A stretch of 64,000 nt of DNA from Vreelandella halophila (GCF_009856365.1 NZ_WMEX01000005.1:62001-126000), one strand, 5' to 3'. Positions 36,529 through 47,926 are shown, counted from the stretch's first letter. The notes: generated by a model not told the origin, from the letters alone. A program made the numbers and translations.

Positions 36529-37157
36529 TGTTGTTGTCCTCCGGGTGCTCGTACGGCCTGCAGGCAGAGCCTTACGACGTCATGGATCAGCTGGTCGGCC
36601 TTTTCCCTGTCGAGCCCGTCGGCGGCGGGTGACAGGGGACCGACCAGTGCTTCGGCAATGGCACCGACCGTGGCGGCACTGCTGAGTTTCGGGTTCTGAT
36701 CCGGGCGGAAGCATCCCTCGCGTATGCCCCGGACCAGGGTCTGTTCAAAAAGTTCCGCATAGGCCTGGCGGTAACGCAGGCGTTCCTCGTCGACCAGGGG
36801 GTCAACCGGCTCGGCAATCAGTGCCCATGCCATGGTGGGCGAGCGGATGGCTCTTCTGGCAAAGACTTCCAGCGCTTTGGCCAGTGCCTCATCAGCAGGG
36901 CCTGTGGTGTTCAGCGCTTCACCGACACGCTTGACCTCCACTTCGGTTGCATGCCGGAAAACCTCCGCAAAAAGGTCACTCTTGGACTCAAAATGGCGGT
37001 AGACAGAACCAATGGCGACACCGGATTCCTCGGCAACCCGCGCTACGGAGGCGGCCCCGAAGCCACCTGAAGCGACCAGACTCTGGGTGGTATCGAGGAT
37101 GCGCTGGCGTGTGGCTTCCTTGCGGGCCCGCATGCGTGGCGTTTCGCGATAGGCCAT
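36525..37157 (-). CDS. TetR family regulator
   Basis: 210 residues. The N-terminal helix-turn-helix (about 15-60) reads RQRILDTTQSLVASGGFGAASVARVAEESGVAIGSVYRHFESKSDLFAEVF. The C-terminal ligand domain is unassigned. It is cotranscribed with the acyl-CoA dehydrogenase and probably represses its own operon. A palindromic site lies 35 bases upstream. The likely ligand is an acyl-CoA, by context only. Confidence 0.93.
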   Translation of the reverse strand: MAYRETPRMRARKEATRQRILDTTQSLVASGGFGAASVARVAEESGVAIGSVYRHFESKSDLFAEVFRHATEVEVKRVGEALNTTGPADEALAKALEVFARRAIRSPTMAWALIAEPVDPLVDEERLRYRQAYAELFEQTLVRGIREGCFRPDQNPKLSSAATVGAIAEALVGPLSPAADGLDREKADQLIHDVVRLCLQAVRAPGGQQQ

Positions 37158-37191
37158 GGATGCTCCTGAATCCGGGGCAATCTACAATGAT

Positions 37192-37205
37192 TGAATAACA
37201 ATTCA
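37192..37205. promoter_or_regulatory. Candidate TetR operator
   Basis: TGAAT-AACA-ATTCA is a short perfect inverted repeat 35 bases upstream of the tetR start, where an autoregulatory site is expected. It is AT-rich in a GC-rich genome, so a chance match is possible. Confidence 0.4.
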
Positions 37206-37245
37206 GTTCTTACGTCAAGCTCTGTCGGAGATAAGAGGAATCCGT

Positions 37246-38483
<1,238 letters not shown>

Positions 38484-38492
38484 GGACGCATC

Positions 38493-40595
38493 ATGAACCA
38501 GGCGGTAACCGACACCAGTAGCCTGCAGCTGCCGGACCTCAAGGCGCCGGAGAACTATTTCAATCGCGAGATCAGCCACCTGCAGTTCAACTACCGGGTG
38601 CTGCGTCAGGCCTGTGATGAAAGCCATCCGCTGCTGGAACGGCTCATGTTCTGCTGCATCTTCAGCAGCAATATGGACGAGTTCTTTGAGATCCGGGCCG
38701 CCGGTCTGCGCCAGCAGCTCAAGTACGGTCGGGAAGTGCCCGGCCCGGATGGGCGGGCGCCGCAGCAGACTTTGAGCGAGATCGCCGATGTTGCCCACCG
38801 TTATGTGGAGGAACAGTACCGGATCCTGAACGAACGGATCATTCCGGAACTTCGCGAGGAAGACATCCACTTCGTGCGTCGGCGGGACTGGACCCGGGCC
38901 CAGGCGGACTGGGTGGCACGCTATTTCCGGGATGAGATCATGCCGGTGGTTAACCCCATCGGGCTGGATCCATCCCATCCGCTGCCGCGGCTGGTGAACA
39001 AGAGCCTGAACTTCATCGTGGAACTGGACGGTAAGGACGCCTTCGGCCGGGAGACCGGCATGGCGATCGTGCCTGCGCCGCGTTCGCTGCCCAGGCTGGT
39101 GCGGCTGCCGGACGAGGTGTGCACCAGTGGCGACAATCTGGTGTTCCTGTCCTCCATGATCCACGCGCACGCCAACCTGCTGTTTCCCGGTATGCGCATC
39201 AAGGGCTGCTACCAGTTCCGCCTCACGCGCAACGCGGACCTGGAACTGGAGGATGATCTGGAGGATCTGGCCTCCGCCCTGCGGGGTGAGCTTCTGAGCC
39301 GGCGCTTTGGCGATGCGGTACGCCTGGAGGTGGCGGACAACTGCCCCCGCCACCTGGCGGATTTCCTGCTGCGCCAGTTCGGCCTGACGGAGCGCGAACT
39401 CTACTGGGCCAACGGTCCCGTGAACCTGGCGCGCCTGACCGCCGTCAGCGATCTGGTGGACCGCCCGGACCTGCAGCATCCCCCCATGACGCCGGGTCTG
39501 CCCAAAACCCTCAAGGGCCGTGAGAGTACCCTGGATGCCGTGCGTCAGCAGGACATACTGCTGCTGCATCCCTACGAAAGTTACTCGCCCGTGGTGGATT
39601 TCCTGCGCCAGGCCGCTCGGGATCCGCAGGTGCTGGCCATCCGTCAGACCCTGTATCGCACCGGCGCTGACTCCGAGATGGTGGAGGCCCTGGCCGAGGC
39701 GGCACGACGGGGTAAGGAAGTGACGGCGGTCATCGAGTTGCGGGCCCGTTTCGATGAGGCGGAAAACCTGGAGCTGGCGAGTCGGCTCCAGGAGGCCGGT
39801 GTGATCGTGGTCTACGGCGTGGTGGGCTACAAGACCCACGCCAAGATGATCCTGATCGTGCGCCGGGAGAACGGGCGCCTGAAGCGCTATGTGCATCTGG
39901 GGACCGGCAACTACCATGCCGGCAACGCGCGGCTCTATACCGACTACAGTTTCATGAGCTGCGACGACGCCCTGGGCGACGACGTCAACAAGATCTTCCA
40001 GCAGCTGACCGGCATGGGCAAGACCCTGCGCATCCAGAAGCTGCTGCACGCGCCCTTTACCCTGCACAAGCGGGTGCTGGAGATGATTGAGCGTGAGACC
40101 TCCAATGCGCTGGCCGGCAAACGCGCGCGCATCATCGTCAAGGTCAACGGCCTGACCGAGGCGGAGGTGATCCGGGCGCTCTACCGGGCCTCCTGCGCCG
40201 GGGTCCAGGTGGATCTGATCGTGCGTGGCATCTGCTGCCTGCGCCCCGGGGTCGAGGGGCTCTCCGACAACATCCGTGTGGTTTCCATCATCGGGCGCTT
40301 CCTGGAGCACAGCCGCGTCTACTGGTTCGCCAATGCCGGGGAACCGGAGGTCTACTGCTCCAGCGCCGACTGGATGGAGCGCAACCTGATCAGCCGGGTG
40401 GAAACCTGCTTCCCGATTGAGGACCGGCGGCTGGCGCGGCGGCTGCGCCGGGATCTGGAGGTGTACCTGAGGGACAACGCCCAGAGCTGGGAACTTCAGC
40501 CCGACGGCAATTACATTCAGCGCCAGCCGGCTGCCGGGGAGAAACGTGTGGCCAGTCAGCAGGCGTTGATGCAGCGGCTCACGGGGTCCAGCTGA
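38493..40595 (+). CDS. ppk: Polyphosphate kinase Ppk1
   Basis: 700 residues, the usual length. It starts with NYFNREISHLQFNYRVL, contains the two phospholipase-D-like catalytic histidine regions (YKTHAKMILIVRRE with the phosphorylated His, and the GRFLEHSRVYWF region), and YVHLGTGNYH. It reversibly makes polyphosphate from ATP. It follows hemB closely and precedes the DUF945 gene by three bases, so the three form one operon. No Pho box was found. Confidence 0.97.
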   Translation: MNQAVTDTSSLQLPDLKAPENYFNREISHLQFNYRVLRQACDESHPLLERLMFCCIFSSNMDEFFEIRAAGLRQQLKYGREVPGPDGRAPQQTLSEIADVAHRYVEEQYRILNERIIPELREEDIHFVRRRDWTRAQADWVARYFRDEIMPVVNPIGLDPSHPLPRLVNKSLNFIVELDGKDAFGRETGMAIVPAPRSLPRLVRLPDEVCTSGDNLVFLSSMIHAHANLLFPGMRIKGCYQFRLTRNADLELEDDLEDLASALRGELLSRRFGDAVRLEVADNCPRHLADFLLRQFGLTERELYWANGPVNLARLTAVSDLVDRPDLQHPPMTPGLPKTLKGRESTLDAVRQQDILLLHPYESYSPVVDFLRQAARDPQVLAIRQTLYRTGADSEMVEALAEAARRGKEVTAVIELRARFDEAENLELASRLQEAGVIVVYGVVGYKTHAKMILIVRRENGRLKRYVHLGTGNYHAGNARLYTDYSFMSCDDALGDDVNKIFQQLTGMGKTLRIQKLLHAPFTLHKRVLEMIERETSNALAGKRARIIVKVNGLTEAEVIRALYRASCAGVQVDLIVRGICCLRPGVEGLSDNIRVVSIIGRFLEHSRVYWFANAGEPEVYCSSADWMERNLISRVETCFPIEDRRLARRLRRDLEVYLRDNAQSWELQPDGNYIQRQPAAGEKRVASQQALMQRLTGSS

Positions 40596-40598
40596 ACC

Positions 40599-41897
40599 AT
40601 GCGCTGGCTGCCCCTGATCGCGCTTGCGTTGCTGGTCGCTATTGCCGGGGGTGCTCCCTATGGTCTGGGGGCGCTCACGGAATCCGGGTTCCGTTCGGTT
40701 GTGCGTGATTTCGACCGGGAGAGCCGTGACTGGCGGCTGACCAACCTGGATTACGAGCGCGGCTATCTCAACGCGGTTGCCCGGTATGAGCTGCGCTGGC
40801 GCTCGGGCGATGGCCGGGAGCAGGTGCTTCCGCTGGTGACGCGCTTCAACCATGGGCTGACGGATGTGCGGGCGGTAACGCGCCTGACGGACGACGCTCT
40901 TGAATCGCTTTCCCCGCTGATGCCCGAGGGGCAGGAGCCAAGGCTCCGGGTCGAGGTTGGCGTCGGTGGTGGCACTGATATCCGCATGCGTATTCCCCGG
41001 CTTGAATGGGGGCCGGACACGCCGGTCCCCGAGCTGGCAGGGTCCAGCGGCGAGGTCGCCCCGGTGGATCTGACCGGGGAATGGTCGCGGGGGAATCACC
41101 ACCGGCTGAGTATGCAGTGGGCGGGGCTTTCCATGGATCTGGGCGACGCCCGCATCGAGGTGGACAGCGTTAACCTCGATCACCGGCTGGGCCCTCTGGG
41201 TGAGCGTCTCTGGCAGGGCGAAAGCCGGCTTGATGTGGCTTCGCTGACGGTGGACCCGGTTCTGGACGATCCGATCGTGGCCGAGGATGTCCGTTTCCGG
41301 CTCCGGGCCGGAGACGAGGAAGGCTATCTGGATGCCAGCCTGGAGGCTGTGATCGGGGAGCTGCGTAACGCGGGGCGTTCCTTCGGTCGTCAGGCGCTGT
41401 TGCTGAAGGCGGAGGATCTTCATACAACCAGTCTCAACAACGCTGTGGACAGTTTCATGGAACTGCGCTCGGCCGAGGCGGATGCCGGGGACGGCACTGG
41501 GCTGCAGGGCCAGGAACTCATGGACCGGTACACCCGTCTTTCCCGGAACCTGCAGACGCTGTCCGCGCGTGGTGGGCGCCTGAGCCTGGAGGAACTGCTT
41601 CTGACGCTGCCGGATGGCACTGTGGAAGGGGAGGGCTTCCTGGCTTACCCGCGCCGGCCCGAGTCGGAGTGGGAGCAGCCGGTGAGTCTGCTCCGGCATG
41701 CCAGGGCCGAGGGTGTCCTGTATGTGGACCGCGGCATGGTCTGGGCCCTGCCGCGGGTCGCGCGACGCCTACTCGGCCGGCTCGAGCGGGAGAACGTGGT
41801 CACGCCCCGGGACGGGCGCTATCACCTGGACCTGCGTCTGGAATCGATGCAGCTCCGGGTCAACGACGCCCGCTTCGAGGTGCCCCCCTTACTCTGA
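40599..41897 (+). CDS. DUF945 (YdgA-like) protein
   Basis: 432 residues. An N-terminal hydrophobic signal or anchor (LPLIALALLVAIAGGAPYGLGAL) is followed by a long beta-rich region with the DUF945 opening pattern (a GYLNAVARYELRW strand after NLDYERG). The function of the family is unknown; members are inner-membrane-anchored periplasmic proteins. It lies three bases after ppk. The last 9 bases overlap the convergent ggt gene. Confidence 0.8.
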   Translation: MRWLPLIALALLVAIAGGAPYGLGALTESGFRSVVRDFDRESRDWRLTNLDYERGYLNAVARYELRWRSGDGREQVLPLVTRFNHGLTDVRAVTRLTDDALESLSPLMPEGQEPRLRVEVGVGGGTDIRMRIPRLEWGPDTPVPELAGSSGEVAPVDLTGEWSRGNHHRLSMQWAGLSMDLGDARIEVDSVNLDHRLGPLGERLWQGESRLDVASLTVDPVLDDPIVAEDVRFRLRAGDEEGYLDASLEAVIGELRNAGRSFGRQALLLKAEDLHTTSLNNAVDSFMELRSAEADAGDGTGLQGQELMDRYTRLSRNLQTLSARGGRLSLEELLLTLPDGTVEGEGFLAYPRRPESEWEQPVSLLRHARAEGVLYVDRGMVWALPRVARRLLGRLERENVVTPRDGRYHLDLRLESMQLRVNDARFEVPPLL

Positions 41898-43586
41898 GTC
41901 CGCCGGCAGGTGGATGAGGCCAGCGCTGCCGATGCCGCGCGGGTCGGCGGCGCCCCGGATGAGCCCCGAGCTCCTGTCCCGCTGGATCAACTGCATGTTG
42001 CCGTAGGTGCGGTCCACGTCGTGCAGTTCATGACCCATGGCCCGCAGTGCCTGTTTCTCGGCCTGTGAGAAGGTCTGCGGCTCATGCTCGATCCGGTCCG
42101 GCTCATACTGGTGGTGGAAGCGCGTACGGCTGACCACCGTTTCAGGGGGCCTGCCATCGAGCACATCCAGTGCGGCCAGGAAGTTCATGGTGATGATCCG
42201 GCTGCCGCCCGGGGCGCCCAGCGCCGTGATCCTTTTCGGGCTGCGGATGATCAGCGGGCTCATGCTGGAAAGCGGGCGCTTGCCGGCTTCCACCTGATTC
42301 GCCTTACCGCCGACCAGCCCCCACGCATTGGCATGCCCGGGGCGGATGCTGAAGTCATCCATCTCGTTGTTCAGTACAACGCCGGTGTCCTCGGAGGTGA
42401 CCCCGGAGCCGAACGGATAGTTGATGCTCAGGGTGGCGGATACGATGTTGCCCTCGGCGTCCATGACCGACAGATGGGTGGTGTGGTGGCCGTCGGTGCC
42501 GGGGCCACCCAGATCGGCGCTGGGCGTTGCGCGCTGGGGGTTGATGCTGCTCGCGAGGGTTCGCAGGTAGGCCGGATCGCGCAGCCGTTCCCGGGGGATA
42601 TCGGTGTAGGCGGGGTCGCCCATGTGCACGGCGCGATCCCGGTAGGCCCGGCGCATCATTTCGGCCAGCCAGTGTACGCGGGTTACCCGGTCTGCGTCCT
42701 CGGGAACCGGCCGCTGCTCCAGCATGCCGAACAGCTGGGCCAGTGCCATGCCGCCCGAAGAGGGTGCCGGGGCGGTCAGCAGGGTGGCATTGCCGTAATC
42801 GATGCGTACAGGATCGCGCTCGATCAGTTCATAGCCGGCCAGGTCTTCCATGGTCCAGATGCCGCCGGCCTCGCGGGCATCCTCAACCAGCTGTTCCGCG
42901 ACCGGTCCCTGGTAGAACCCCGCGCGTCCTTCATCGGCCAGGGTTTCCAGTGTCCGTGCCAGTGCCGGTTGACGGATTTCATGGCCTTTATCCGGGACTC
43001 TGCCGTCCTCCAGGAAAAGGTCACGGGTGCCGGGGTACTCCCGCATGACCTCCAGGCGGAAGTTGGCGAGATTGCGGTAACGCTCATCCACGGGGAAGCC
43101 TTCACGGGCAAGGCGGATGGCCGGGGCCAGGCTGCGGGTGAGCGGCAGCTGACCGTATTCCGAGGCCATGTGGTCAAAAGCCGCGGGCTGGCCGGGAATG
43201 CCTGCGGCCAGGGCGCCGTTCAGCGAGGGCTTGCCTTCCCGGACGTCGCCTTTTTCATTGAGGTAGAGTTCGGGGTGGGCGTCACCAGGCGCTTCTTCCC
43301 GGGCATCGATGACGGTAGTCTCGCCGTCGGCCTGCCGGATAACCCAGAAGCCGCCACCGCCAATGCCCGAGCTGTAGGGTTCCACTACGCCCAGGGCGGC
43401 AGCGGTGGCGACGGCCGCATCCACGGCATTGCCGCCGTTCTCAAGGACCTTGAGTCCGGCCTCGGTGGCCATGGGGTGGGCCGAGGCAACGCCGGCGTTG
43501 GGCTCGGGCTGCCCGCCGCTCAGGGCACATCCGGTCATGAGCAGCGCGGCGAGCGCTGCGGTGAACAGGCTGCCGATGCGTTTCAT
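41889..43586 (-). CDS. ggt: Gamma-glutamyltransferase, lipoprotein form
   Basis: 565 residues. The signal peptide ends in a lipobox (LMTGC), so the enzyme is a membrane-anchored periplasmic lipoprotein. The large/small subunit cleavage site has the nucleophile Thr in HHTTHLSVMD. Other signatures are GGNAVDAAVATAAALGVVEPYSSGIGGGGF and PLSSMSPLI. It hydrolyses or transfers the gamma-glutamyl group of glutathione. coaD lies 11 bases upstream on the same strand. Confidence 0.95.
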   Translation of the reverse strand: MKRIGSLFTAALAALLMTGCALSGGQPEPNAGVASAHPMATEAGLKVLENGGNAVDAAVATAAALGVVEPYSSGIGGGGFWVIRQADGETTVIDAREEAPGDAHPELYLNEKGDVREGKPSLNGALAAGIPGQPAAFDHMASEYGQLPLTRSLAPAIRLAREGFPVDERYRNLANFRLEVMREYPGTRDLFLEDGRVPDKGHEIRQPALARTLETLADEGRAGFYQGPVAEQLVEDAREAGGIWTMEDLAGYELIERDPVRIDYGNATLLTAPAPSSGGMALAQLFGMLEQRPVPEDADRVTRVHWLAEMMRRAYRDRAVHMGDPAYTDIPRERLRDPAYLRTLASSINPQRATPSADLGGPGTDGHHTTHLSVMDAEGNIVSATLSINYPFGSGVTSEDTGVVLNNEMDDFSIRPGHANAWGLVGGKANQVEAGKRPLSSMSPLIIRSPKRITALGAPGGSRIITMNFLAALDVLDGRPPETVVSRTRFHHQYEPDRIEHEPQTFSQAEKQALRAMGHELHDVDRTYGNMQLIQRDRSSGLIRGAADPRGIGSAGLIHLPADSE

Positions 43587-43597
43587 GGCGTGTCTCC

Positions 43598-44104
<507 letters not shown>

Positions 44105-45703
44105 TTATGCGTTGCTCTGGAGTCGCCCAGCCAGCCTGTGGCTGTTGCGTGCCGCCAGAGCATACACGGTCAGCTGCGGATTCGCACCCAGACTGGTGGG
44201 GAAGATCGACGCATCGTGCACGGAGAGATTGCTCAGGTGATGGTGCTCGCCCCAGCTGTTGACCACGCTGCGGGCCGGATCATCGCCCATGGCGCAGCCA
44301 CCCATCTGGTGGGCCGTGAACAGGCGGGCCCGGAGTTCCGCCAGGGGCAGCTCCCGGATGCCCTGTTCGGCTTCCTTCCAGCTGTGCCAGTAGGGCGCAT
44401 CCATGTGTACCGGGCGCACCGCTTCGGCGCCGGCGGCGAACTGGATCTCGGCCATGCGCAGCCAGGCATGCCGGAAGGCGGACCACAGCGAGTCACTGAT
44501 GGGATAATGCAGCTGCGGGCTGTTGTCGTCGCGCAGGGTGACGGTACCGCCCTCGCTGTCGCTGTTGAAGCCGTCACGCAGCAGCGCAATGATGGATTGG
44601 GTCTGCGGGAAGTGGCGCGCCTGTTCGACCATGGCCTCGCCGTGGTCCGGCAGCACGGCAGCCGCCATGACCGGGTGCAGCGGCGGCACCTCCAGCTTGT
44701 AGCCGGGGCTGCCGGTGACGCCGTTGCGCCAGAGGAATTCGTCCGAGTAGATGGACTGGGGCGCGCCGTAGTAGGGCTCCACGGTCTCCGGCATGCGCGC
44801 CACTGTGGCGTTGACCGGGTGCAGGAAGGTGCGGCGGCCGATGCGGTCATAGGGGTCGGGAACCTCTGAGCGCAGCAGAATACCGGGAGAGCCGATGGCA
44901 CTGCCGGCGACCACGAAGTGCCGGGCCCGGATGCGCATCCGGCGGCCGGTGACGGTGACGCCGTCGCTGCCGAGGGCCGTGCCCCGGAGTTCGCGCACCC
45001 GATCCCCCTGGTGATTGAGCCGGTCCACGCGCAGCGAGTGGATCAGCGTGGCGCCATCACCCAGGGCTGAGGGCACGCTGGTCACGAGTGTGCCCTGCTT
45101 GGCGTTGGTGGGGCAGCCCATGCCGCAATAGCCCAGGTTCCAGCAGTTGCGCACATTGCGGGGAATCGTCTTCCAGTCCCAGCCCATGCGCTCACAGCCG
45201 TCGCGCAGGATGTCGTTGTTGCGGTTGGGATCCACGTTCCAGGTCTGGATGTTCAGGGCCTGTTCCCGGTTGGCGAACCAGGGGGCCAGGGTTTCCGGAT
45301 CGCAGTCCTGCACGCCGTGGGTGTTCTGCCAGTGGTGGAGGGTCTGTTCCGGTGTCCGGAAGCTGGACGTCCAGTTGACGGTGGTGGACCCTCCCACGCA
45401 CCGGCCCTGGAGGATGGCGATGCTGGCGTCGGCTGTGGCGCGGGTCATGCCTTCCTGATAGAGCCGGCTGTAGGCCTTGTGTTCGTCCATGGTGAAGTCC
45501 GGGTCGTGATACAGGCGGCCCTCTTCCACCATGATCACCTTCAGGCCGGCGCGCGCGAGCACTTCGGCGGTGGTGCCGCCACCTGCTCCGGTTCCGATAA
45601 TGGCCACATCCGCCTCAAGTGTGCGGTCTTCTTCCAGCAGGGCCGCGTCGACCACGTCCCAGCCGTCATTTATGCCTTTGCCATACAGATTGAAATTGGC
45701 CAT
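44105..45703 (-). CDS. GMC-family FAD alcohol oxidoreductase
   Basis: 532 residues. N-terminal FAD motif VAIIGTGAGGGTTAEVLARAG, then GRCVGGSTTVNW (GMC signature) and HFVVAGSAIGSPGILLRS. The C-terminal catalytic His-Asn region lies in SVHDASIFPTSLGANPQLTVYALAARNSHRLA. A Cys-rich NCWNLGYCGMGCPTN segment is like that of long-chain alcohol and glucose/gluconate-type dehydrogenases. No signal peptide is present, so it may be carried out by the Tat-signal partner encoded 32 bases upstream. It probably oxidises an alcohol to the aldehyde used by the neighbouring dehydrogenase; the substrate is unknown. Confidence 0.9.
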   Translation of the reverse strand: MANFNLYGKGINDGWDVVDAALLEEDRTLEADVAIIGTGAGGGTTAEVLARAGLKVIMVEEGRLYHDPDFTMDEHKAYSRLYQEGMTRATADASIAILQGRCVGGSTTVNWTSSFRTPEQTLHHWQNTHGVQDCDPETLAPWFANREQALNIQTWNVDPNRNNDILRDGCERMGWDWKTIPRNVRNCWNLGYCGMGCPTNAKQGTLVTSVPSALGDGATLIHSLRVDRLNHQGDRVRELRGTALGSDGVTVTGRRMRIRARHFVVAGSAIGSPGILLRSEVPDPYDRIGRRTFLHPVNATVARMPETVEPYYGAPQSIYSDEFLWRNGVTGSPGYKLEVPPLHPVMAAAVLPDHGEAMVEQARHFPQTQSIIALLRDGFNSDSEGGTVTLRDDNSPQLHYPISDSLWSAFRHAWLRMAEIQFAAGAEAVRPVHMDAPYWHSWKEAEQGIRELPLAELRARLFTAHQMGGCAMGDDPARSVVNSWGEHHHLSNLSVHDASIFPTSLGANPQLTVYALAARNSHRLAGRLQSNA

Positions 45704-45735
45704 CGGGGCTCCGTGTCCGTCATGTCGGGGTCAGT

Positions 45736-46353
45736 TCAGGCGGATGCCTTCTGCATCTGGGGCAGTGCGTCATAGGTGTAGGCGGGCGGTCCGGGGTAGC
45801 CCATCTGTTCCCAGTGTGCCGGCTGACCGTACCAGGCTGCATTGCTCACCTGGATCAGCCCCAGGTAGGCCTGGTTGAAGATGTTGAACATGCTGCCGCG
45901 CCAGCGCTGGAGAAAGGCCTCGGCCTGCTCCCCGGAGACATTGGGCCAGTAGGAGGAAACGCGGGCCAGGGTCAGCCGGGTGATGGAGGATTCCAGCAGG
46001 TCGAACAGCTGGCGGAACTGGCGCTGGTTGGGCGGCCCCATGGCGTGGAAGGCTTCGTCCATGGCGACCAGGGTCTCCGACAGGGCGCTGTTCCTCGCCT
46101 CCGCCTCCCGCGGCATGCCGGGGCCCACAATGGCGGGCAGCAATGCCGCCATGACCACCCGATCCTCCTCGGTCATGAAGCGCCAATGCCGGTCTGGGTC
46201 GGCGGTGGTGGCCGGGATCATCGGGTCGTGGGTGGGTCGGGCGGAACAGCCGGAGAGTCCGGCCAGAACCAGAGCGCCGCCGGCCGCCACCCCGCCCTGA
46301 AAGCCAAGGCGGAGGAACTGGCGGCGATCCGGGTCGGGGGAAGATGAATCCAT
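45736..46353 (-). CDS. Tat-exported lipoprotein, gluconate 2-dehydrogenase subunit 3-like
   Basis: 205 residues. The twin-arginine signal RRQFLRLGFQGG is followed by a hydrophobic stretch ending in a lipobox (LSGC). The mature part is helical and fits the small (gamma) subunit of FAD-linked sugar or alcohol dehydrogenases, which carries the large subunit through the Tat pathway. It sits directly upstream of the GMC gene, as that model needs. No cytochrome subunit is present in the cluster. Confidence 0.8.
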   Translation of the reverse strand: MDSSSPDPDRRQFLRLGFQGGVAAGGALVLAGLSGCSARPTHDPMIPATTADPDRHWRFMTEEDRVVMAALLPAIVGPGMPREAEARNSALSETLVAMDEAFHAMGPPNQRQFRQLFDLLESSITRLTLARVSSYWPNVSGEQAEAFLQRWRGSMFNIFNQAYLGLIQVSNAAWYGQPAHWEQMGYPGPPAYTYDALPQMQKASA

Positions 46354-46367
46354 GGGCCAGGCTCCTG

Positions 46368-47813
46368 TCAGCGGATGAACAGTTTGTAGATCACCCTGTG
46401 CAACAGTGTGCCGTGAGGTGCGTGTATGGCCTTGCCGCTGTTGAGCCGCTGCTTGCTCATGACGCCCCGCGCATTGCTGAAGGTGACGAAGCCCTCGCGG
46501 CCGTGGTAGGCGCCCATGCCGGAATGGCCGACGCCCCCGAACGGCAGGTCATCCTGCCCCACATGAACCAGCGTGTCGTTGATGCACATGCCGCCGGAAT
46601 GGGTCTGTTCCCGCACCCGGCGCTGCTCGCTGCGGTCATAGCCGAAGTAGTACAGGGCCAGCGGGTTCGGGCCGCTGTTCACGTAATCAAGCGCATCCTC
46701 GAGCTGGTCATAGGCCACGATCGGCAGCAGCGGCCCAAAGACCTCGTCCTGCAGCACCTGCATGTCCTGCGTGGCACCCAGGACCAGGTGCGGCGGCAGC
46801 TTGCGGGTGTCCTCGCCAAAGTACTCGTTCCCCGGGTTGATCTGGATGATATCGGCACCCTTCCCGCGGGCGTCATCCAGCACGCCCGTCAGGCGTTCGT
46901 GCTGGCGTTCGTTGATGATGCTGGTGTAGTCCGGGTTGTCCTTGATCGTGGGGTACATGCGGGCCACCGCACTCCGGAAGCTGTCTACGAAGCTGTTCAC
47001 CCGGTCACGGGGGCACAGGATGTAGTCCGGTGCCACACAGGTCTGGCCGGCATTGATGCACTTGCCGAAGGCGATGCGTTCGGCCGCATCCTTCATGGGC
47101 ACTTCCCGGGAGATAATCGCGGGCGACTTGCCGCCCAGCTCCAGGGTTACCGGCGTGAGGTTCTCGGCGGCCGCCTTCATCACCATGCGCCCGATGGGGG
47201 TGGAGCCGGTGAACAGCAGGTGGTCGAACGGCTGTGAGGAGAAGGCCTGGGCCACGTCCGCCTCACCGTTGATGACAGTGACCAGGTCGGACGGGAAGGT
47301 CTCGTGCAGCAGCCGTTCGAGCAGGGCCGAGGTGGCCGGTGTGAACTCGGAGAGCTTGAGCATCACCCGGTTGCCGGCGGCCAGCGCCGCGGTCAGGGGC
47401 CCGGCGGCCAGGAACAGCGGGTAGTTCCACGGCACCATGATGCCGACCACGCCCAGGGGTTCGTAGTGCACCTCGTTGCGGGCCGGCTGGAAGAGCACGT
47501 GCACCTTGCGCTTCTCGGGCTTCATCCAGCTGCTGAGGTGGCTCAGGCTGTAGTTGATGTTCTGGATCGAGGGCATGATCTCGGCGAGCAGGGTTTCGTC
47601 CCGGGAGCGGCCGCCGAAGTCCTCGCTGATGGCGTCGCACAGCGCATCCTGGTTGGCCAGAAGCACGCGCTTGAGACGCTTGAGATGCTCCCGGCGCTCG
47701 GTGCCGCTGGGCATGGGCTGGGCCCTGAAGGCCTCCCGCTGGGCGCTGAACGCACGGCTGATCTGTTGGATCTGCTTACGGTTATCCGTCAGCTGAACAA
47801 CGTTGGCGACCAT
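46368..47813 (-). CDS. Coniferyl-aldehyde-dehydrogenase-like NAD(P) aldehyde dehydrogenase
   Basis: 481 residues. Catalytic Cys in INAGQTCVAPDYILCP, catalytic Glu in TLELGGKSPAII, NAD site FTGSTPIGRMV and FGPLLPIV. The short C-terminal anchor-like end (HRVIYKLFIR) and overall length fit the CalB / long-chain aldehyde dehydrogenase branch. It probably oxidises the aldehyde made by the GMC enzyme downstream. It is divergent from a TetR gene, with two palindromic operators in the gap. Confidence 0.92.
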   Translation of the reverse strand: MVANVVQLTDNRKQIQQISRAFSAQREAFRAQPMPSGTERREHLKRLKRVLLANQDALCDAISEDFGGRSRDETLLAEIMPSIQNINYSLSHLSSWMKPEKRKVHVLFQPARNEVHYEPLGVVGIMVPWNYPLFLAAGPLTAALAAGNRVMLKLSEFTPATSALLERLLHETFPSDLVTVINGEADVAQAFSSQPFDHLLFTGSTPIGRMVMKAAAENLTPVTLELGGKSPAIISREVPMKDAAERIAFGKCINAGQTCVAPDYILCPRDRVNSFVDSFRSAVARMYPTIKDNPDYTSIINERQHERLTGVLDDARGKGADIIQINPGNEYFGEDTRKLPPHLVLGATQDMQVLQDEVFGPLLPIVAYDQLEDALDYVNSGPNPLALYYFGYDRSEQRRVREQTHSGGMCINDTLVHVGQDDLPFGGVGHSGMGAYHGREGFVTFSNARGVMSKQRLNSGKAIHAPHGTLLHRVIYKLFIR

Positions 47814-47883
47814 GGCTGGTTCTCCTGTATTGTCCCGGAGTTCTGCCGCTGATCCTTTAGTGGCGGATCCGTTGCTGGCAGAT

Positions 47884-47901
47884 CTAGAGTATGTACTCTA
47901 G
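47884..47901. promoter_or_regulatory. Palindromic operator 1
   Basis: CTAGAGTA-TG-TACTCTAG is a perfect 8-base inverted repeat with a 2-base centre. It lies between the divergent aldehyde dehydrogenase and TetR genes and shares its core with operator 2. Confidence 0.75.
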
Positions 47902-47910
47902 GATCAATAT

Positions 47911-47926
47911 TAGAGCATGTGCTCTA
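47911..47926. promoter_or_regulatory. Palindromic operator 2
   Basis: TAGAGCA-TG-TGCTCTA is a perfect 7-base inverted repeat with the same TG centre as operator 1. The centres are about 26 bases apart. The pair probably binds two dimers of the adjacent TetR protein and controls both divergent genes. Confidence 0.75.
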
